The notes beneath the pieces were generated by a model. It was given only the letters and a program-made list of their open reading frames with translations. It did not search any database and had not been told where the DNA came from. Source: Microbacterium ureisolvens (GTDB taxonomy: Bacteria > Actinomycetota > Actinomycetes > Actinomycetales > Microbacteriaceae). Taken from it: a stretch of DNA of 64,000 nt. The position numbers and the translations under genes are program-made. The stretch is taken from NCBI RefSeq assembly GCF_015278315.1, contig NZ_JADIJE010000002.1:434001-498000 (forward strand). The letters run 5' to 3'. Each line of letters opens with the position of its first letter. The first letter of the stretch is position 1. Positions 59,026 to 64,000 of this stretch are shown piece by piece.

Positions 59026-59607
59026 CTAGGCGCGCGCGCCGGTGAAGTGGCGCCGGCACCGCGCCTGGTACGACTCGATGCCGCCCACCTGCGCGCGCGT
59101 CGGGACGCGCGGATCACCGCCGCCGTCCTGGACGGTTCGCTGGTGGAAGGCGGCGTCCTCGCCGCACACGGCGCACACCGCCGTCAGCTTGAGCACGTCC
59201 TCGGCCATCGCCATCAGCGCGGGCAGCGGTTCGAACGGCTGGCCGTCGAACGTGATGCACAGACCCGACACCACCACCGTCAGGCCGTCGGTGACGAGCG
59301 CGTCGACCGCCGGCACGAGCTCGGGGCCGAAGAACTGGGCCTCGTCGACAGCGACCAGATCGAGGCCGCGCCCGCGTGCCGACGCGACGAGCGCCTCCGC
59401 GTCGGGCACCGAGCGCGAGGGCACGCTCAGGCCCGAGTGGGAACTGACGAGCCCTTCGCCGCGGCGGTCGTCGAGAGCGTGGCTGATCACTTCGACCTCG
59501 AGCCCGGCGATGCGAGCACGGCGCACGCGCCGCATCAGCTCCTCGGACTTGCCGGCGAACATCGGACCCGCCACCACCTGCAGCGTCGCCTGGTTGCGCG
59601 TGTGCAT
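59026..59607 (-). CDS. tdk: Thymidine kinase (type II)
   Basis: Salvage enzyme of 193 residues that phosphorylates thymidine with ATP. The Walker A is VVAGPMFAGKSEELMRR near residue 12; Walker B and the catalytic Glu are in VAVDEAQFFG (near 84); VSGLCITFDGQPFEPLP is the lasso-leading segment. Zinc-binding Cys residues lie in AVCAVCGEDA and the tail ARCRRHF. The ATG at 59607 has no clear ribosome site. Convergent with hsp20 and divergent from the ABC exporter genes. Confidence 0.92.
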   Translation of the reverse strand: MHTRNQATLQVVAGPMFAGKSEELMRRVRRARIAGLEVEVISHALDDRRGEGLVSSHSGLSVPSRSVPDAEALVASARGRGLDLVAVDEAQFFGPELVPAVDALVTDGLTVVVSGLCITFDGQPFEPLPALMAMAEDVLKLTAVCAVCGEDAAFHQRTVQDGGGDPRVPTRAQVGGIESYQARCRRHFTGARA

Positions 59608-59670
59608 GGCGCCCAGACTACGTCGACGGCCTCTTGACGGCCGGCCGGTGAAGGGCGAACCATTCATCTC

Positions 59671-60603
59671 GTGAGGGATGGTGCGGGGACGGATGCCGTC
59701 CACGTGCGTGGTCTGCACGTGCGGCGCGGCAAGACCGAGGTGTTCGAGAGCCTCGATCTCGACATCCCGCGCGGCCAGGTGACGGGGCTGATGGGACCGT
59801 CGGGCTGCGGCAAGACGACGCTCATGCGCGCGATCGTCGGCGTGCAGAAGGTGGCGGGCGGCAGCGTCACGGTGCTCGGCGAGCCGGCCGGCTCGGCAGT
59901 GCTCCGCAAGCGGGTGGCGTACGACACCCAGGCGGCCTCGGTGTACGGCGACCTCACCATCCGGCAGAACCTGCGGTACTTCGCCCGGCTCGTCGGGGCG
60001 CCGCGCACCGACATCGACCGCGTCATCGAGCAGGTCGGGCTCACCGACCAGCGCGACCAGACGATCGACTCCCTCAGCGGCGGTCAGGAGAGCCGGGTGT
60101 CGCTCGCGGTCGCGATGCTCGGTGCTCCTGAGCTGCTCGTGCTCGACGAGCCGACGGTCGGCCTCGATCCCGTGCTGCGGGCCGAGCTGTGGGAGGTGTT
60201 CCGCGGCCTCGCCGACGCTGGGGCGACGCTCATCGTGTCGAGCCACGTCATGGACGAGGCGCTGCGCTGCGACCGTCTGGTCCTGCTGCGGGCGGGCCGC
60301 ATCATCGCCGACACGACCCCCGACGGTCTTCTCGCCGATACCGCAACGACGGATCCGGATGCCGCGTTCCTGGCTCTCATCGAACGCGACGCCCTTCGCC
60401 AGGCGCGGTCGCCGGAGGCCACGGATGCGTCTGTCGGGTCGGGCGCGCCGGTCGGCGAGGACGCGCCGGTCGGCGAGGACGCGACGGCCGGGCAGGACGC
60501 GCCGGTCGGCGAGCCAGCCGGAGAGCAGGCCGAGCAGCATCCGCTCACCCGCCGCGAGGCCCGCGAGCAAGCGAAGCACCCGCACGAGGGAGGTGCCTCG
60601 TGA
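59671..60603 (+). CDS. ABC exporter ATP-binding protein with low-complexity tail
   Basis: Drug-type (DrrA/ABC-2) ATPase of 310 residues. Walker A is GPSGCGKTT near residue 42, the Q-loop is YDTQAASVYGDLTIRQN, the signature SLSGGQESRVSLAVAML and Walker B LLVLDEPTVGLDP; the switch His is in IVSSHVMDEAL. The C-terminal 70 residues are unusual, a repeat of (A)PVGEDAPVGED- and AGQDAPVGEPAGEQ-type units followed by a charged end. The start GTG 59671 is the only reasonable one. Its stop overlaps the permease start (GTGA). Confidence 0.85.
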   Translation: MRDGAGTDAVHVRGLHVRRGKTEVFESLDLDIPRGQVTGLMGPSGCGKTTLMRAIVGVQKVAGGSVTVLGEPAGSAVLRKRVAYDTQAASVYGDLTIRQNLRYFARLVGAPRTDIDRVIEQVGLTDQRDQTIDSLSGGQESRVSLAVAMLGAPELLVLDEPTVGLDPVLRAELWEVFRGLADAGATLIVSSHVMDEALRCDRLVLLRAGRIIADTTPDGLLADTATTDPDAAFLALIERDALRQARSPEATDASVGSGAPVGEDAPVGEDATAGQDAPVGEPAGEQAEQHPLTRREAREQAKHPHEGGAS

Positions 60604-61334
60604 ACGGAGCTCTGACGCTCGCGACCGCCGGGCGCGTGCTGCGTCAGCTCAGCCACGACCCCCGGTCGATCGCGCTCATGCTCGTCGCACCGAGTCTGCT
60701 GGTCGGCCTGTTCGCGTGGCTGTTCAGCGATCAGGAGGGCGTGTTCGATCAGTTCGGCGGACCGATCCTGGCCCTCTTCCCGTTCATCGTGATGTTCCTC
60801 ATCACTTCGATCACGACGCTCCGCGAGCGCCGGTCGGGAACGCTGGAGCGGCTGATGACCACCCCGATCGCCAAGGCCGACTTCATCCTCGGCTACGGGC
60901 TCGCCTTCGGTCTGATGGCGACGCTGCAGGCGGTGATCACGGTGACCTTCGCCGTGTGGGTGTGCGGACTGGAGGTCGAGGGGCCGCTCTGGCAGCTCGG
61001 CCTGGTGGCGGTCGTCGACGCGATCCTGGGCACGGCGCTGGGCCTGCTGGCCAGCGCGTTCGCCCGTACGGAGTTCCAGGCTGTGCAGTTCATGCCGCTC
61101 ATCGTCTTCCCGCAGATCATCCTCGGTGGGCTGTTCATGCCGCGCGAGGATATGCCCGAGGCGCTCTACCAGATCTCGAAGATCCTGCCGCTGAGCTACG
61201 CGATCGACACCATCAATGCCGTCACCGACGGCGACGAGGGGTGGGACGTGTTCGGGCCGCTCCTCGTCGTGGTCGCATTCGCCGTCGGCGCGCTGATCCT
61301 CGCCTCGCTCACCCTCCGGCGGCGGACTCCGTAG
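60600..61334 (+). CDS. ABC-2 type exporter permease
   Basis: Membrane protein of 244 residues with six hydrophobic segments. The ABC-2 motifs include LRERRSGTLERLMTTPIAKA near residue 79, followed by FILGYGLAFG, and QAVQFMPLIVFPQIILGGLF near 159 with PEALYQISKILPLSYAIDTI. The start is GTG 60600, overlapping the ATPase stop. With the ATPase it forms an exporter of a hydrophobic compound or drug. The convergent MarR gene may control it. Confidence 0.85.
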   Translation: MNGALTLATAGRVLRQLSHDPRSIALMLVAPSLLVGLFAWLFSDQEGVFDQFGGPILALFPFIVMFLITSITTLRERRSGTLERLMTTPIAKADFILGYGLAFGLMATLQAVITVTFAVWVCGLEVEGPLWQLGLVAVVDAILGTALGLLASAFARTEFQAVQFMPLIVFPQIILGGLFMPREDMPEALYQISKILPLSYAIDTINAVTDGDEGWDVFGPLLVVVAFAVGALILASLTLRRRTP

Positions 61335-61364
61335 CCGGATCTCCGGTCAGCGCCCGGGAGCAGA

Positions 61365-61805
61365 TCAGCAGCTCGGCTGCTTCTTGCGCAGCTTGGCGGT
61401 GAGGTCGCGCAGCTGGGTCAGCTCGTCGTCGGAGAGCAGCGACATGCGCTCGGCGATGGCCTTGCCGTGCGAACTCGCGACGCGGCGGAACAGCGCGGCT
61501 CCGGCATCCGTCGCGTGAACGAGCGCGCCGCGGCCGTCGTCGGGATCGGCGTCCTTCGTGAGCAGGCCGCGCGCGACCATGCGGTCGACGAGGCGCGAGA
61601 CGCTCGGCTGACTGATCAGCATGTTGGCGGTCACGTCGCGCAGGCGCGCGGTGAGGTCTTCGGCCCGCGTGACTGTGAGGAGCACGTCGTACTCCGCCTG
61701 GCTCAGCGTGTCTTCGTGGAAGTCGTCGTTGATGTCGCCGAACACCTCGTGCTGGGCCCGGAAGAGGCTCTCCCAGGCATCGATGGCGAGGCGACGGTCG
61801 GTCAT
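61365..61805 (-). CDS. MarR-family transcriptional regulator
   Basis: Winged-helix repressor of 146 residues. The core is LSQAEYDVLLTVTRAEDLTA (near 34), the recognition part LRDVTANMLISQPSVSRLVD and the wing DRMVARGLLTKDADPDDGRG. MarR proteins sense phenolics or oxidants and often control exporters. It is tail-to-tail with the ABC-2 permease, so regulation of that exporter is plausible but not shown. ATG 61805 lacks a strong ribosome site. Confidence 0.88.
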   Translation of the reverse strand: MTDRRLAIDAWESLFRAQHEVFGDINDDFHEDTLSQAEYDVLLTVTRAEDLTARLRDVTANMLISQPSVSRLVDRMVARGLLTKDADPDDGRGALVHATDAGAALFRRVASSHGKAIAERMSLLSDDELTQLRDLTAKLRKKQPSC

Positions 61806-61847
61806 ATCGACAAGATTAGGGCAGGGCGCGGACCCTAGGCTGGCCAC

Positions 61848-63647
61848 ATGGGCTCTTCTGTCGCCGGTTCGTCGCGCCCGCATCGGCTCGGGAGCGTCGG
61901 CCTGATCGTCGCCGTGCTCTTCGGGATGCTGCTGCCCGCCCTCGTGGCCGCGCCGGCCTTTGCCGACGTCGAGGACTTCGCCTTCGAGAGTCTCGACGTC
62001 GAGTACCAGCTCGGTCGCGCCGACGACGGCACCAGCACGCTCACCGTCGTCGAGACATTCGTGGCGATCTTCCCCGAGATCGATCAGAACCGCGGCATGC
62101 GGCGCGCGGTCCCCGACAGCTACCGGGGTGCGCCGCTGCACCCCGAGCTCGTGTCCATCACCGACGAGAACGGCGCTTCGCGCCCTGCCGAGACGGAGTC
62201 GGAGGACGGGTTCTTCATCATCACCTCGCGCGCGGACGACTACGTGCACGGGCGCCAGACCTACGTCTTCACCTACACGCTCGCCAACGTCACGAGGTAC
62301 TTCCCCGACACCGGCGTCGACGAGTTCTACTGGGACGTCAACGGCACCGCGTGGCCGCAGCCGTTCGGTCGCGTCACAGCGCGCGTGACGATGCCGGACG
62401 AACTCGGATCCGCGCGCACGGGCGCGCAGGCCTGCTACTTCGGGTACCAGGACGACGAGCAGACGTGCCCGATCGACGACGCCGACGGGGCCGTGACGGC
62501 GTCCGTGGAGAATGTGCAGCCTTCCCAGACGATGACGATCGCGATCGGCTTCGAGCCCGACACCTTCACCGAGTTCGATGCGAGGTACCTCGCATCGCCG
62601 TGGGGCTGGCTGCAGAGCATCGTCGCGCTGCTCGGGCTCGGGACCGCCGTCGTGCTCGCCGTGGTGACCCGCCGGCGCCACCTGCGCGACGCACCCGGCC
62701 GGCCGGTGATCATCGCGGAGTACACCCCGCCGCGGGAGATTGACGCGCTCGAGAGCGCCGTGCTGCTGGGGCACACGACCAAGGCGATCCCGGCGGAGGT
62801 GCTCGAGCAGGCGGTGGTCGGCAGCATCCGCATCGAGGAGGGCCCGGCGAGGTGGTTCGGCGGCGCGCGGCTGAAGGCCGTGCTCGTCGACCCCTCCCTC
62901 GCGGACGGAGATGGACGGATGCTGCTTCCCGGCCTCTTCCCGTCGGGAGTGCCCGGCGAGGAGTTCGAGTTCGGCCGCAGCGACACGAGGTTCTCCACCA
63001 CCGCGCAGAAGGTGCTGAAGGCGGCGTCGTCGGAGCTCACGACGCGCGGTCTGCGTCGACAGGTGCCGGTCCGAGCACGCGCGTGGCCGATCGCGATCGT
63101 GATCATCTCGGCGGCGCTGGTGCTGCTGTTCGGCATCGGCGCGCTCGTCTCGTACGTGACGCCCTTCGTGCCGATCGTCCTGATCATCGCCGCCGTGCTC
63201 GTCGTGCTGCTCGTCGCCGGGCTGGTATCGCGCAAGCCGCTGACGCCCGCCGGCGCGGAGGTGCGCGACCACCTGCACGGCCTCAAGCAGTTCATCGAGT
63301 GGGCCGAGGCCGATCGCATCCGCATGCTGCAGTCGCCGCAGGGCGCCGAGCGCGTACGGGTCGACATCTCGGACCCGCGGGTGAAGCTGAAGCTCTACGA
63401 GAAGCTGCTGCCGTACGCGGTCGTGTTCGGCCAGGAGAAGAAGTGGGCCGACGAGCTAGCGGTGCTCTACGGCGACGGCAACTCGCCCGGCTGGTACGCG
63501 GGGGGCGCGGGATTCAATGCCGCCGCGTTCTCGGCCGGGATCTCGCACCTCTCGAGCACGGCGTCCGCCTCGTCGTCGTCTGGCGGCTCGTCGGGCGGCG
63601 GCTCCGCCGGCGGCGGCGGAGGCGGAGGCGGCGGCGGAGGAGTCTAA
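61848..63647 (+). CDS. DUF2207 domain membrane protein
   Basis: Protein of 599 residues. The signal segment VGLIVAVLFGMLLPALVAAP leads into the extracytoplasmic DUF2207 domain (about 40-240): TVVETFVAIFPEIDQNRGMR and FTYTLANVTRYFPDTGVDEF-type wording. One helix (SIVALLGLGTAVVLAVVT, near 256) precedes a cytoplasmic part and a helical hairpin follows (IAIVIISAALVLLFGIGALV, near 412, and FVPIVLIIAAVLVVLLVAGL). It ends in a Ser/Gly run of over 20 glycines, the usual DUF2207 tail. Function is unknown. Divergent from the MarR gene. Confidence 0.87.
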   Translation: MGSSVAGSSRPHRLGSVGLIVAVLFGMLLPALVAAPAFADVEDFAFESLDVEYQLGRADDGTSTLTVVETFVAIFPEIDQNRGMRRAVPDSYRGAPLHPELVSITDENGASRPAETESEDGFFIITSRADDYVHGRQTYVFTYTLANVTRYFPDTGVDEFYWDVNGTAWPQPFGRVTARVTMPDELGSARTGAQACYFGYQDDEQTCPIDDADGAVTASVENVQPSQTMTIAIGFEPDTFTEFDARYLASPWGWLQSIVALLGLGTAVVLAVVTRRRHLRDAPGRPVIIAEYTPPREIDALESAVLLGHTTKAIPAEVLEQAVVGSIRIEEGPARWFGGARLKAVLVDPSLADGDGRMLLPGLFPSGVPGEEFEFGRSDTRFSTTAQKVLKAASSELTTRGLRRQVPVRARAWPIAIVIISAALVLLFGIGALVSYVTPFVPIVLIIAAVLVVLLVAGLVSRKPLTPAGAEVRDHLHGLKQFIEWAEADRIRMLQSPQGAERVRVDISDPRVKLKLYEKLLPYAVVFGQEKKWADELAVLYGDGNSPGWYAGGAGFNAAAFSAGISHLSSTASASSSSGGSSGGGSAGGGGGGGGGGGV

Positions 63648-63715
63648 GACCCTGCCGGCGCCTCATTCCGGACGCGCCGAACCTGTCGCGCAGACCGCCT
63701 CCCGCGTCGGCGCCC

Positions 63716-64000
63716 CTACGCGGGCTGCGCCTTCTTCTCGAGCTCCCGGTGGAGCACGCGATTCGCCGGCCGCCACCGTCTTCGCGGATCCACCCAGGTC
63801 GGCGGCCGGACCTCGGGAATGCCGTCGGCCATCCGGATCTCCCAGCCGCTCGTCTCGATCGTGCGATGGTGGTGCCAGCAGAGCATGACGCCGTTGTCGA
63901 CGTCAGTCGGGCCGCCCCGAGCGTGCTCGACGACGTGGTGGATCTCGCACCACGCCGCGCGTACGCTGCACCCCGGGATGATGCATCCGCCGTCGCGTGC
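63716..64000 (-). CDS. HNH endonuclease, DUF222 type (5' part beyond window)
   Basis: The C-terminal 94 residues of an HNH protein; the frame is open to the window edge. It shows ARDGGCIIPGCSV (CxxxxxC zinc pair), WCEIHHVVEHARGGPTDVDN (HH of HNH) and GVMLCWHHHRTIETSGWEI. Actinobacterial DUF222-HNH proteins carry exactly this ending and are common, multicopy and of uncertain role. The chain ends EKKAQPA with stop TAG. Tail-to-tail with the DUF2207 gene. Confidence 0.87.
   Translation of the reverse strand, partial: ARDGGCIIPGCSVRAAWCEIHHVVEHARGGPTDVDNGVMLCWHHHRTIETSGWEIRMADGIPEVRPPTWVDPRRRWRPANRVLHRELEKKAQPA

Noticed and set aside
14461..63278. Long open frames antisense to real genes (for example opposite GH127, araA, sdaA and DUF2207)
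   Set aside because: Typical of 70% GC DNA; low-complexity Arg/Ala/Asp-rich translations without domains or ribosome sites.

Overview
The window is high-GC DNA (about 70% G+C by eye) packed with short-spaced, often ATGA-overlapping genes. Together with GTG starts, the DUF222/HNH fragment at the right edge, LacI-controlled sugar loci and the very frequent word GGATGCC, this points to an actinobacterium, most likely Microbacteriaceae and probably Microbacterium or a close relative. It looks like chromosome: one tRNA-Arg(ACG), no rRNA, no CRISPR array, and no recognisable insertion sequence, phage or plasmid gene.

Left part (1-31000) is mainly sugar uptake and breakdown. First comes a rhamnose-type ABC importer (rhaT cut by the window edge, two permeases that each carry one frameshift, rhaS). 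It is followed by a mosaic of palindromic repeats, an MFS exporter with an ArsR-like regulator, a cupin and a DUF4287 protein. Next is a GH127 beta-L-arabinofuranosidase with its own ABC importer and a divergent LacI regulator. After a few housekeeping-type genes there is a YtfQRT/YjfF-type furanose importer with a second ATPase and a LacI gene in the same operon. It diverges from a LacI regulator and araD-araB-araA, with an aldose 1-epimerase downstream. Shared 14-bp TGTTA..TAACA palindromes suggest that one regulator controls both arms. Together these genes can release L-arabinose from arabinosides, import it and convert it to D-xylulose 5-phosphate.

The middle (31000-37000) holds small membrane and secreted proteins, an SDR oxidoreductase, a YjbR-like protein, tRNA-Arg and a PNPOx-fold protein. 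It includes two secreted proteins that look like distant tandem paralogues.

The most interesting block is 36895-46398. A tight eight-gene operon encodes a gamma-glutamylmethylamide-synthetase/GlnT-type ligase, three N-methylglutamate-synthase-type subunits (mgsABC), a HutD-family protein, a sarcosine/N-methyl-amino-acid-oxidase-like flavoprotein, an M20 carbamoylase-type amidase and an XRE-cupin regulator. An amt ammonium/methylammonium channel diverges from it. The intergenic region has two outward-facing GlnR-like boxes and an inverted repeat. I read it as a nitrogen-controlled route for N-methylated amines in which a single-subunit oxidase may replace the usual four-subunit N-methylglutamate dehydrogenase. 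That is inference.

The right part (46500-64000) has an alpha/beta hydrolase, a GH35 beta-galactosidase with an AraC regulator and a 994-residue DUF5107/TPR protein, several stress and small proteins, L-serine ammonia-lyase, an Hsp20 gene under a perfect CIRCE element plus a HAIR-like repeat, thymidine kinase, a drug-type ABC exporter with a MarR regulator, a DUF2207 membrane protein and the 3' end of an HNH endonuclease.
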